Part shown: piece by piece, positions 11,062 through 20,056 of the stretch | Layout: every line of letters starts with the position of its first letter | Position numbering within the stretch: the first letter of the stretch is position 1 | NCBI GenBank assembly: GCA_001314705.1 | Contig: LJSU01000009.1 | Location: 248,001 to 312,000 of the forward strand | DNA: 64,000 bases | Reading direction: 5' to 3' | DNA from: Rhodobacteraceae bacterium HLUCCO07 | GTDB taxonomy: Bacteria > Pseudomonadota > Alphaproteobacteria > Rhodobacterales > Rhodobacteraceae | Program-made: the position numbers and the translations under genes | The notes under the pieces: model-generated | Told to the model about the DNA's origin: nothing | Seen by the model: the letters and a program-made list of their open reading frames with translations, nothing else | The model's database searches: none

Positions 11062-11140
11062 GGGGCCGACGGTCCTCCCGGCCCCTCGGTCGGCTTCCTC
11101 CCTGTCAGACTGGCCGCGCCCTTGGGCGCGGCGCTTTTCA
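11062..11140 (+). ncRNA. Candidate small RNA A: GGGGCCG-acggtcctcc-CGGCCCC hairpin, CCTCCCTGTCAGACT, then intrinsic terminator
   Basis: Stem 11062-11068/11079-11085 with CCTCC in the loop; motif 11097-11110; terminator stem 11113-11121/11124-11132 then GCTTTT; intergenic; shares the CCTCCCTGT..GACT block with 48339-48352. Confidence 0.45.
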
Positions 11141-11199
11141 GGGGAAAATTTCCCGATTTTACCTGTTGACGCAACGGCTTGAACGACATAGCGTTCCAA

Positions 11200-11264
11200 C
11201 AATTACTAAGTCGGCCGGTCCGACGGGGAGCAAAAACGGGAAAGAGGCCGGCTGGCCTCTTTTT
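11200..11264 (+). ncRNA. Candidate short transcript ending in a second strong terminator hairpin
   Basis: TTGACG-N17-TAGCGT at 11166-11194, hairpin GTCGG-ccggt-CCGAC at 11210-11224, AAAGAGGCC-ggct-GGCCTCTTTTT at 11241-11264; no convincing ORF. Confidence 0.35.
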
Positions 11265-11447
11265 CATTTGGAGACCACATCTCGGCACGGATGATCCACG
11301 CGAGACATGTCATCCTGCGCTGCCGCTCACCACGCAAGAATTTGCCGCTCGGTACTTTGCAGGGCTTGGATTTGCGCTGACATGCCGGTCGCAACGTGCT
11401 AGAGCCTGCGTCAAGAAACACATCGCAAGACAAGACGGAAAACAGAT

Positions 11448-12089
11448 ATGCAAAAGCTTCTCTCCAGCCTCTCCCTTGCAGCATTCCTCGCATTGGCGCC
11501 TGCACTGCATGCGCAGGACACGACAACGGAACCGGCGAATGACGAGTCGGCGAATGACGAGTCGGCGGAAACCGAAGACTCCCCTCCACTGGCCGAAGGG
11601 CTTTCGATGGGTGAAGAGGATGGCCAGGGCCAGATCGAACCCTATGTGAAGGCCGAGCATGGAGACTGGTCGCTGCAATGCTTTCCCGTTGAAGACGACG
11701 ACGGCGAGGAGCCTTGCCAGTTGTATCAGCTTCTCAAGGATGAGATGGGGACCGATGTTGCCGAGGTGGCAATCTTCCGTCTGCCCGACGGAGGCCAGGC
11801 GGTGGCCGGTGCAACCGTGACCGTACCGCTTGAGACCCTGCTGACGGCCCAACTCACCGTCGCCATTGATGATGGCCAGAGCAAACGCTATCCGTTTTCC
11901 TTCTGCTCACCGGTGGGCTGTTATGCGCGGATCGGCTTTACCGAGGACGATGTCGCGGCCTTCAAAGGCGGTGCCAAGGCGACAGTGACACTGGTGCCCG
12001 CACCTGCCCCGGACCAGGAAGTCGTCCTGAAAATGTCGCTGTCGGGTTTCACCGCGGCCTATGACGAAGCCACCGTCATCGAGAACTGA
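11448..12089 (+). CDS. Invasion-associated locus B (IalB) family periplasmic protein
   Basis: Signal peptide; GDWSLQCF...CQLYQLL...CSPVGCYARIGF pattern typical of IalB. Confidence 0.85.
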   Translation: MQKLLSSLSLAAFLALAPALHAQDTTTEPANDESANDESAETEDSPPLAEGLSMGEEDGQGQIEPYVKAEHGDWSLQCFPVEDDDGEEPCQLYQLLKDEMGTDVAEVAIFRLPDGGQAVAGATVTVPLETLLTAQLTVAIDDGQSKRYPFSFCSPVGCYARIGFTEDDVAAFKGGAKATVTLVPAPAPDQEVVLKMSLSGFTAAYDEATVIEN

Positions 12090-12110
12090 GTCCCTCTGGA
12101 TCGGTGCAGG

Positions 12111-12139
12111 AAGGCCGCCCATGACGAGGCGGCCTTTTT
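12111..12139 (+). terminator. Intrinsic terminator after ialB-like gene
   Basis: AAGGCCGCC-catgacga-GGCGGCCTTTTT. Confidence 0.85.
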
Positions 12140-12167
12140 CGTCCGGTGTTTCCGGCCTTGGTGTTCT

Positions 12168-13376
12168 TCAGACTTTTTTCAGCGCCAGGACGGCGTTGAG
12201 ACCGCCAAACGCAAAGGCATTCGAGAGCGCCGCGTCGACCCGCGCCTCGCGTGCCACGTTGGGCACGACATCGAGCGCACATTCCGGGTCCGGCTCCTCA
12301 TAACCGATGGTGGGCGCGATGACGCCGTCGCGCAGCGCCATGATACAGGCCAGAAGCTCGACCGCGCCGGTGCCGCCGATGAGGTGACCATGCATCGACT
12401 TGGTGGACGAGATCATCAGGTGATCGGCATGGGCGCCGAACACGTCCGCGACGGCGGCGCATTCGGTCTTGTCATTGGCGGCCGTGCCGGTGCCGTGGGC
12501 GTTGATATAGCACACGTCCGATGCGTTGAGCCCCGCATCCTGAAGCGCGCCGGCGATGGCCCGTGCGGCCCCCTGTTTCGATGGCATCACGATATCGGCC
12601 GCGTCCGAGGACATGGCAAAACCGGCCACCTCGGCCATGATTTCCGCGCCACGCTTCCTGGCATGTTCGTAGTCCTCGAACACGAACACGCCCGCGCCTT
12701 CGCCCTGCACCATGCCGTTGCGATTGGCCGAGAACGGACGGCAGGCGTCGCGTGACATCACGCGCAGCCCCTCCCACGCCTTGACCCCGCCAAAGCAAAG
12801 CATGGATTCCGAACCACCCGTCACCATCACCGGCGCCATGCCATGGCGCACCATCTGGAACGCCTGTGCCATGGCGTGGTTGGACGAGGCACAGGCCGAG
12901 GCCACGGTAAAGCTCGGCCCCTTCAGATTGAATTCCATGCTGACATGGCTGGCCGCCGCGTTGTTCATCAGCTTGGGCACGACAAAGGGATGCACCCGGT
13001 TCTTGCCCTCTTCGTAGACCGTGCGGTAATTGTCGTCGAGCGTGGTCATTCCGCCGCCGGAATTGCCCAGAACCACGCCGGATCGCGCCGCCAATTCTCC
13101 GTGAAACTCCAGCCCCGCCTGCGCAATCGCCTCGCGCGCTGCGACCAGCGTGAACTGCGTGAAGCGGTCATAAAGCGATATCTGCTGGCGGTTGAAGATG
13201 CCTTCGGCCTCGAAGCCCTTGACCTGTCCGCCGATCTTGATCGCAAGCCGGTCGACATCGCGAATCTCGATCGGGCCGATTCCGCATCGTCCCTCGCGCA
13301 TCGCCTCGAGCGTCTCGGTCACGTCATGGCCAAGGGCGTTGATCGTCCCGGCACCGGTGATGACGACGCGCCTCAT
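12168..13376 (-). CDS. Beta-ketoacyl-ACP synthase (KAS I/II family)
   Basis: MRRVVITGAGTINALGHDV, TVASACASSNHAM active-site Cys, NAHGTGTAANDKTE, STKSMHGHLIGGTGAVE. Confidence 0.92.
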   Translation of the reverse strand: MRRVVITGAGTINALGHDVTETLEAMREGRCGIGPIEIRDVDRLAIKIGGQVKGFEAEGIFNRQQISLYDRFTQFTLVAAREAIAQAGLEFHGELAARSGVVLGNSGGGMTTLDDNYRTVYEEGKNRVHPFVVPKLMNNAAASHVSMEFNLKGPSFTVASACASSNHAMAQAFQMVRHGMAPVMVTGGSESMLCFGGVKAWEGLRVMSRDACRPFSANRNGMVQGEGAGVFVFEDYEHARKRGAEIMAEVAGFAMSSDAADIVMPSKQGAARAIAGALQDAGLNASDVCYINAHGTGTAANDKTECAAVADVFGAHADHLMISSTKSMHGHLIGGTGAVELLACIMALRDGVIAPTIGYEEPDPECALDVVPNVAREARVDAALSNAFAFGGLNAVLALKKV

Positions 13377-13383
13377 GCCCTGA

Positions 13384-13644
13384 TCAGTTCTTCTTTTCGG
13401 CGATCAGTCGCTCGATCCCTGCCACGATCGACGCGACGGAAGAAATGTCGAAATCGCTCTCCTCCGGTGCATTGGCATTGAACGGCACGGAGATATCAAA
13501 CGCCTCCTCGATCGCGAAAATGGATTCCACGAGCCCGAGACTGTCTATGCCCAGATCCTCAAGCGTGCTGTCCATCGTCACATCAGACGGGTCAAGCACC
13601 GCCTGTTCGGCAATGATCGCGACCACCTTGTCCTTCACGCTCAT
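13384..13644 (-). CDS. Acyl carrier protein (specialised paralogue)
   Basis: MSVKDKVVAIIAEQAVLD...LEDLGIDSLGLVESIFAIEEAFDISV; phosphopantetheine DSL motif. Confidence 0.9.
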   Translation of the reverse strand: MSVKDKVVAIIAEQAVLDPSDVTMDSTLEDLGIDSLGLVESIFAIEEAFDISVPFNANAPEESDFDISSVASIVAGIERLIAEKKN

Positions 13645-13747
13645 CACGCACGACCTCTTTGTCATTCCTGGCGCCCATGTAATGCCTTTGAACCCGAACC
13701 GGAACAAGGGATTTGCGACATTTGAATGACGCGGCCCCGCCCGGGGA

Positions 13748-14839
13748 TCACTCGCCCGCGTCCAGGGCATCGATCCGCGCCTTCATCGCGGCGAAATCCT
13801 CCATCATCCGGGGCAGCCGGCGCATGGCCTTGTAGATCTCGACATGCTGGTCCATCCGAACCGCAGGATACCCCAGCACGACACGTCCCGCGGGCACCTT
13901 GCTCAGGATCACGGACGCCCCGCCGGCGACCACACGGTCGCCCACGGTGGTGTTGTCGGTCACACCGACCTTTCCGCCCAGAACGACATGGTTGCCCACA
14001 ACGCTCGATCCGGCGACACCGACCATGCCGGCAAAAAGACAATCATGGCCGATCACCACATTGTGCCCGATATGGCCGAGATTGTCGATCTTGGTGCCGT
14101 TGCCGATCCGCGTGGCCCGGATCGTGCCCGCATCGACGCAGGTGTTGCAGCCCAGTTCGACATCGTCGCCGATCTCGACCGCGCCGAGGCTGTGAATCCG
14201 CACCCAGGATTGCCCCACGGCATCGACATCCGCGCCCAGGCTGTCGCGCGCCTGCTCGACCGCGTTGACCTCGGGGGTGACAAAGGAAAACCCGTCCATG
14301 CCAATGGTAGCCCCAGGATGGGCGATCAGGCGCGCGCCGATCCGAACACGCGGCCCGATCTTGACACCCACATGCAAGAGCGCATCCGCGCCTATCTCGC
14401 TGTCCGGACCCACATAGACCTGAGGTCCGAGCGTCGATCCCGCGCCGATCCGGACGCCGGCACCGATCACGCAATAGGGACCGATCGCCACATCGGCACC
14501 AATCTCGGCACCCTCACCGATGATCGCGCTGGGATGGATGCCCGGAGCGTAGCCCGGCCCCTTGTCCAGAGCGGCGGTCAGGCCAGCCATGGCAAAGCGC
14601 GGGCGGGCGGGAATGATCGCGGCCTCAAGCCCGAGCGCCTGCCAATCGGCCCCTTGCCACAGCATTGCGGCGCGCGCGCGCCCTGCCGACAGGCCATCGG
14701 CATATTTTCGACGCGTCGCCAAAGCCAGATCCGTCGGCCCGGCATCGGCCGGTTCCGCCACGCCGGAGATCTCGATCGAGAGATCGCCGAACGCCTCGGC
14801 CCCGATCGCTTCGGCGATCTCGCTGACGGATTGTCCCAT
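13748..14839 (-). CDS. lpxD: UDP-3-O-(3-hydroxyacyl)glucosamine N-acyltransferase (LpxD family)
   Basis: Left-handed beta-helix hexapeptide repeats (IGADVAIGPYCVIGAGVRIGAGSTLG...); HPGATIGMDGFSFV; GNGTKIDNLGHIGHNVVIGHDC. Confidence 0.9.
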   Translation of the reverse strand: MGQSVSEIAEAIGAEAFGDLSIEISGVAEPADAGPTDLALATRRKYADGLSAGRARAAMLWQGADWQALGLEAAIIPARPRFAMAGLTAALDKGPGYAPGIHPSAIIGEGAEIGADVAIGPYCVIGAGVRIGAGSTLGPQVYVGPDSEIGADALLHVGVKIGPRVRIGARLIAHPGATIGMDGFSFVTPEVNAVEQARDSLGADVDAVGQSWVRIHSLGAVEIGDDVELGCNTCVDAGTIRATRIGNGTKIDNLGHIGHNVVIGHDCLFAGMVGVAGSSVVGNHVVLGGKVGVTDNTTVGDRVVAGGASVILSKVPAGRVVLGYPAVRMDQHVEIYKAMRRLPRMMEDFAAMKARIDALDAGE

Positions 14840-14871
14840 GTACCTGTTCCCCCGTTTGTGCGGGGCCAGAT

Positions 14872-16488
14872 CTACCCCTGAACCGGCTGCAGTGTCACCC
14901 CCGCCCGGGACAGCGCATCCCAGATCGCTGCATCACGCCCATAGATGTCGCGACGATACTGGGTGTTGCCCTTGGCCCTGGTAAAGGCGGTGCGATAAAT
15001 CAGGTGAACGGGAACCGGCGTTTCCAGATTGACGCGTGTCTGCCGGCCCGAATTCAGGATCCTCTGGAAAAAGGGCTCCGGGTCGGCCTCTTGCCGCGAC
15101 AGCAGCTCATAGGCGAAATCGTAGGGATCGTTGAGCCGAACGCACCCGCTCGAATAGGCGCGTGTCTCGCGCGAGAAAAGATGCTTTTCCGGGGTGTCGT
15201 GCAGATAGATCGCATAAGGGTTGGGAAACATGAACTTGACGGTGCCAAGGGCATTGTTGCGGCTTGGCGGCTGGCGCAGGTTGAAGGGGAAATTGCCGGC
15301 GGAATAACGGGCAAAGTTCACCTGCCCCCGTGGAACAACCCGACCGCGCGAATCCACCACCTGGAGATGCCCCAGCGCATTGGGATTGTTCTGGAGTTGC
15401 GGCAGGTAATCACGCCGCAGAATTCCGCGCGGTACGGTCCAGTCGGGATTGATCTCGAGATAGGTCATATCTTGCGAGAATTCCGGGGTCTGCTTGTCGC
15501 TTCTGGTCGAGCCGATCACCGAACGGGTCTCGAAAGTCACGCTGCCATTGTCGACGATCCTGGCCGTGAAATCGGTGATGTTGACCAATATGTAGCGGTT
15601 GCGCGGGTCGATGTTGACCCAGCGTTCCCGCTCCATGGCGACATGGATGGATTTCAGACGCTCATCGACCCCACGATTGATTTCGGCCATGGTTCCGGGA
15701 CCGGCCACGCCATCGGGGGTCAGCCCGTGGTCGGCCTGGAACTGCTGCACGGCCCGCTGAACCCGGGCGTCATAGCTTTGCGACATCGACCGGCGCAGGT
15801 AGCCCATCGCTTTCAACCGGTCACGCAGCGCCACCACCTGTTCACCCGCGTCGCCCGGCTCGAGTGATCGGGCGGCCACGGTCCTGCCCCACCCGCCGCG
15901 GGCGGCAACACGCTCGAGTCTCAGCTTTTCCTTCATCAGACGGGCGTATTCGTGACTCTCCGGCGGCAGGGTGCGAAAGAAGTCGGCAGGATCGGATTGC
16001 GCGAAATCGGCGAGATATTCAGCCCCCTTTCGCACCGGCACATTGCGCTTGATGCCATTGTCGATGCGTGCAGGCACGAGCATTCCGGTTTCCATGTCGC
16101 GCGCGAGTCGCAGCAAGCGCCTCGACATCTCCACCTCGGCAAGCCCGCGATCGCGCGGGCTGCGCACCTGCGCAAGCTGCTCTCTCAAGCTCCCGGGGTC
16201 ATAGCGTTCGCTTGGCAAACCATGGATCGGAGCCGTGTCGATGGCCGCGAAGAGTTCCTTGCGCCGCTCGGCATCCTGTGCGGATGCGCTGGTCCAGATC
16301 GGGCGATAGTCATTATTCCGGTAAAATTCCGCCAATTCATCGTCACGCGCCGCGGCTTCGGCCACGGCCTGCTTGAAAGCCGTCACCTCGGACCGGGCCG
16401 CGCTGGCCACAACCAGGCACGCGAAAAGGATTGCGAGCCCAGCTGCAATGTGGACCCCGACCCGCGATTGCCGCCAAAGCGTTGTCAT
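14872..16488 (-). CDS. L,D-transpeptidase, YcbB/LdtD-like, with peptidoglycan-binding domain
   Basis: Peptidoglycan-binding domain (VQRAVQQFQADHGLTPDGVAGPGTMAEIN) and HDTPEKHLFSRETRAYSSGCVRLNDP YkuD motif. Confidence 0.93.
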   Translation of the reverse strand: MTTLWRQSRVGVHIAAGLAILFACLVVASAARSEVTAFKQAVAEAAARDDELAEFYRNNDYRPIWTSASAQDAERRKELFAAIDTAPIHGLPSERYDPGSLREQLAQVRSPRDRGLAEVEMSRRLLRLARDMETGMLVPARIDNGIKRNVPVRKGAEYLADFAQSDPADFFRTLPPESHEYARLMKEKLRLERVAARGGWGRTVAARSLEPGDAGEQVVALRDRLKAMGYLRRSMSQSYDARVQRAVQQFQADHGLTPDGVAGPGTMAEINRGVDERLKSIHVAMERERWVNIDPRNRYILVNITDFTARIVDNGSVTFETRSVIGSTRSDKQTPEFSQDMTYLEINPDWTVPRGILRRDYLPQLQNNPNALGHLQVVDSRGRVVPRGQVNFARYSAGNFPFNLRQPPSRNNALGTVKFMFPNPYAIYLHDTPEKHLFSRETRAYSSGCVRLNDPYDFAYELLSRQEADPEPFFQRILNSGRQTRVNLETPVPVHLIYRTAFTRAKGNTQYRRDIYGRDAAIWDALSRAGVTLQPVQG

Positions 16489-16819
16489 CAATGTCCCCGA
16501 ATCCGTTGTTATCACGCGAAATAATCCTGTCTTGCCCGGCCAATGGCATTCTGTCCATTCACAAACACGCCAGAACGCACGGGTGACGCCAGCTGATGCA
16601 ATCCCACAACTCACGCCCTCGCGCCAACGGCATCTTGGTCACAGCGCGGGAGATTTCAGCAAAATTCTGCCGACTCCCCTTGAATTGATACATTCCCATG
16701 CACAAGAGGGTTGGCCGTCGATTCGATCTATGCAATAAAAACCCCAATTCGGGGATGAATGGCGGGATACGCGTAACATCGCGTGAACAAACAGGTAGGC
16801 GACGGGACGGCGCTTTTAC

Positions 16820-17389
16820 ATGACTGATCAAAGCTCTATGGGCATTTCGAGACGTGGACTGCTCGGGATGTTCGCCGCAACAGCGATTGCGGCAGCACCA
16901 ACTTATCCAAAGGCAGCAGGGTTCCTTCGCGGTGGCGGAGACATTAGGCGGATCAAGATGTACTCGCCGCGAACCGGCGAGAAGATCGACATGATCTACT
17001 GGATCGAGGGCGATTACATCAGGGACGCGGTGGACGAAGTGAACCGCTTCATGCGCGATTGGCGCACCAATGATGTGAAGGCCATCGACCTGCGCACCAT
17101 CGACATAATGGCAGCATCGCACAACCTTCTCGACGTGACCGAACCCTACATGCTCTTGTCCGGCTATCGCAGCCCAAAAACCAACGCCATGCTGCGCTCG
17201 CGCTCGGGCGGCGTGGCCAAGAACTCGCTCCATCTCAAGGGCCAGGCAGCGGACCTGCGCCTGTCCTCGCGCTCGGTCAGCCAGATGGCGCGCGCCGCCG
17301 CGTCCTGCCGGGCCGGTGGTGTCGGACAATACTCGGGCTCGAATTTCGTGCACATGGATTGTGGTCCGATCCGCAGCTGGGGTCGGTAA
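16820..17389 (+). CDS. DUF882/YcbK-like M15-type peptidase, Tat signal
   Basis: MGISRRGLLGMFAATAIAAAPT Tat-like signal; GYRSPKTNAMLR...SLHLKGQAADLRL; HMDCGPIRSW. Confidence 0.9.
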   Translation: MTDQSSMGISRRGLLGMFAATAIAAAPTYPKAAGFLRGGGDIRRIKMYSPRTGEKIDMIYWIEGDYIRDAVDEVNRFMRDWRTNDVKAIDLRTIDIMAASHNLLDVTEPYMLLSGYRSPKTNAMLRSRSGGVAKNSLHLKGQAADLRLSSRSVSQMARAAASCRAGGVGQYSGSNFVHMDCGPIRSWGR

Positions 17390-17414
17390 CGCCCGACCAG
17401 ATGGTTTTTCCACC

Positions 17415-17447
17415 AAACGCCCGTGCCAATCGCGCGGGCGTTTTCCT
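17415..17447 (+). terminator. Intrinsic terminator after YcbK-like gene
   Basis: AAACGCCCG...CGGGCGTTTT hairpin with T run. Confidence 0.75.
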
Positions 17448-17543
17448 GTCCGGCATCCGGCCAGGGTTGTTGCCCGGCTGGCAATGCGGCCACGACAAGA
17501 TCAGGCACTTGCCCGCCCTGCCCTTGCAGAAAGGACGCATCCG

Positions 17544-18236
17544 ATGACACGACAGAACGAATACGGCCAGCCTATAGGCGACCCGGTTCCCGGCCCCTTC
17601 CCCCGCCCGCGGCCACCGCGCAGCGAAATGTCGGGGCGTTATGGCCGTCTCGTCCCGCTCGACCCATCCCATGCGCCGGCGCTTCACGCCGCCTACGTCT
17701 CGGCGCCGGACGGGCGTGGCTGGACCTACCTGCCAAATGGCCCCTATGAGCACGAGAACGACTATGCCGAATGGGTGGAGCAGGCCGCACGGAGCGATGA
17801 CCCGCTCCATTTCATCGTGCTGGACCGCGACGACCGCCCGCTCGGCACCGCCAGTTTCCTGCGCATCGACCCCGGCGCAGGCGTGATAGAGGTGGGCTTC
17901 ATCAACTTTTCACACCAGATGCAGCGCAGCCGCCTTTCCACCGAAGCGATGTTCCTGATGATGTCGCGCGCCTTCGACGACTTGGGATACCGCCGCTACG
18001 AATGGAAATGCGACGCGCTTAACGCGCCGTCGATCACGGCGGCGAAACGGCTGGGCTTTACCTATGAAGGCACCTTCCGGCAGGCCACGCATTACAAGGG
18101 TCGCAATCGCGATACCGCGTGGTTCTCCATCATCGACAGCGAATGGCCCGCCATCCGCGCCGAGTTCACCCGCTGGCTCGACCCCGGCAATTTCGACAAT
18201 GATGGCCACCAGATGATCCCGCTCAAGACAAGATAA
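17544..18236 (+). CDS. GNAT N-acetyltransferase (RimJ/RimL family)
   Basis: MTRQNEYGQPIGDPVP...GTASFLRIDPGAGVIEVGFINF...RRYEWKCDALNAPSITAAKRLGFTYEGTFRQA. Confidence 0.92.
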   Translation: MTRQNEYGQPIGDPVPGPFPRPRPPRSEMSGRYGRLVPLDPSHAPALHAAYVSAPDGRGWTYLPNGPYEHENDYAEWVEQAARSDDPLHFIVLDRDDRPLGTASFLRIDPGAGVIEVGFINFSHQMQRSRLSTEAMFLMMSRAFDDLGYRRYEWKCDALNAPSITAAKRLGFTYEGTFRQATHYKGRNRDTAWFSIIDSEWPAIRAEFTRWLDPGNFDNDGHQMIPLKTR

Positions 18237-18377
18237 TGGCCCGGAACACAAAGAACCCATCGGGCGCAAGCCGGCATCGCGCAGCCTCCGGCTGGCCCCA
18301 AGTGCCGCCGCGTCGCGCTTTACCAGGCCCACGCCATGCCTAACCTGCCGCGGGGGAAAGCCGAGGGAGGAAACCCG

Positions 18378-19826
18378 ATGTCCATCTATACCGAGAACGA
18401 CGCCACCGGTCTTGCCGCGCTGGTCGCCACGGGCGATGTCACGCCCGATGAGTTGCTCGACGCCGCGCTGGAACAGGCGACGGCGTGGAACCCGCATCTC
18501 AACGCCGTCGTGCACATGCAAGAGGATGTGGCGCGTGCAAAGATCCGCGACGACCTGCCCGAGGGGCCATTTCGCGGCGTGCCATTCCTGATCAAGGATC
18601 TGGGCTGCGAGGCAATGGACTTTCCCACCAGCAACGGCTCGAAACTTTGCGAAGGGATGCGCTGGACTTACGATTCGACCCTTTTCACCCGGTTTCGTGC
18701 CACCGGCCTCAACACCTTCGCGCGCACCACCTCGCCCGAGTTCGGCGTCGGCCCGGTGACCGAATCGCAGGTCTATGGCGGACCCACCCGCAACCCGTGG
18801 AATCTCGACCATACATCGGGCGGAAGCTCGGGCGGCGCGGGGGCCGCGGTCGCCGCCGGGATCGTGCCGGCCGCGCATGGCTCGGACGGGGGCGGGTCGG
18901 TGCGCATTCCCGCCGCGTCAAGCGGCCTCGTGGGCTTCAAGCCCACCCGCGCGCGCCTGCCCATGGGCCCGGGCACCGGCGAAGGCTGGGGCGGCATGGC
19001 GATCGACGGGGTGTTGACCCGCTCGCTTCGCGACACCGCCGCGCTGCTCGACGCGGTGGCCGGACCCGAATCCGGCGCCCCTTATGCCGCGCCCGCGATG
19101 GAGGAAAGCTATGCCGCCGCCATGGCACATGATCCGGGCCGCTTGCGCATCCGCATGGTCACCACCACCTTTACCGGTGGCGCGGTCGATCCAGAATGTG
19201 TGGCAGGCGTCGAGAAAACCGCGAAACTGCTCGAAAGCCTCGGGCATGAAGTGGAGCCATGGGCGCCCGAACCCGAACTCGACGTGCCCGCGATGATGTG
19301 GGCCTGGACCAGGATCGTGGCCTGCGGCACGGCAGGACGGGTGGCGAACATCCTCGGCGACCGCCCGCTCGATCCGGCGATGGTCGAGGGCGTCACGCGC
19401 GGCGCCATCGCCTATGCCAGGACCGTGAGCGGTGTGGACTACCTCGACGCGGTGGGCCGCATCCACGCCTTCGGCCGCCGCATGGCGCATGTGTTCGACA
19501 CCTGCGACATCATTCTCTCGCCCACGCTGCGCGAACCGCCCTGCAAGGTCGGATATCTCAAGCCCGACAATGATGACTGGGCCGAGTATCGCAACGGGGA
19601 CGACAGCGTTTTTGCCTATTCGCCTTTCACCGCGATCTTCAACGCCTCGGGCCAACCCGCCGTCTCGCTGCCGCTGCACTGGGCAGGCGATTTGCCGGTG
19701 GGCATTCATCTCGCCGCACCGTTCGGAGCGGACGCGCGCCTCATGTCGCTTTGCGGCCAGATCGAACGCGCCGCCCCATGGGCCGGAAAACAGATGGAGG
19801 TGATCCGCCGCGGCCCGCCCGCATGA
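18378..19826 (+). CDS. Amidase (amidase-signature family)
   Basis: GGSSGGAGAAVAAGIVPAAHGSDGGGSVRIPAASSGLVGFKPTR signature; SD GGGAGG before ATG at 18378. Confidence 0.93.
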   Translation: MSIYTENDATGLAALVATGDVTPDELLDAALEQATAWNPHLNAVVHMQEDVARAKIRDDLPEGPFRGVPFLIKDLGCEAMDFPTSNGSKLCEGMRWTYDSTLFTRFRATGLNTFARTTSPEFGVGPVTESQVYGGPTRNPWNLDHTSGGSSGGAGAAVAAGIVPAAHGSDGGGSVRIPAASSGLVGFKPTRARLPMGPGTGEGWGGMAIDGVLTRSLRDTAALLDAVAGPESGAPYAAPAMEESYAAAMAHDPGRLRIRMVTTTFTGGAVDPECVAGVEKTAKLLESLGHEVEPWAPEPELDVPAMMWAWTRIVACGTAGRVANILGDRPLDPAMVEGVTRGAIAYARTVSGVDYLDAVGRIHAFGRRMAHVFDTCDIILSPTLREPPCKVGYLKPDNDDWAEYRNGDDSVFAYSPFTAIFNASGQPAVSLPLHWAGDLPVGIHLAAPFGADARLMSLCGQIERAAPWAGKQMEVIRRGPPA

Positions 19827-20000
19827 AATTTCCGCGACAGACCCAACATCTTGTTGCGGTGCGGCATGTCACCCGCTAGAGAGGCGGCACAGATGCGAAT
19901 GACGCGGTTTGCATGACTGATGCGCGGGGCCGGTTGCCGAAAGGGGACTGGCCCCGTTTCATGATAGCGCCGACAGTTTGGCCCCGGCCAAGTGCCATGC

Positions 20001-20056
20001 AAAAAGAAGAAGGCGCCAGATGCTCAGACGCGGTCCTTGCATGATCTGACGCCTTC
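20001..20056 (-). terminator. Minus-strand intrinsic-terminator-like hairpin
   Basis: GAAGGCG/CGCCTTC plus CAGAT/ATCTG stem with one mismatch, followed on the minus strand by TTCTTTTTGC. Confidence 0.55.

Noticed and set aside
11531-11565. 15-bp tandem repeat (GGCGAATGACGAGTC x2)
   Set aside because: In-frame ANDES duplication in the low-complexity linker of the IalB-like protein; ordinary slippage.
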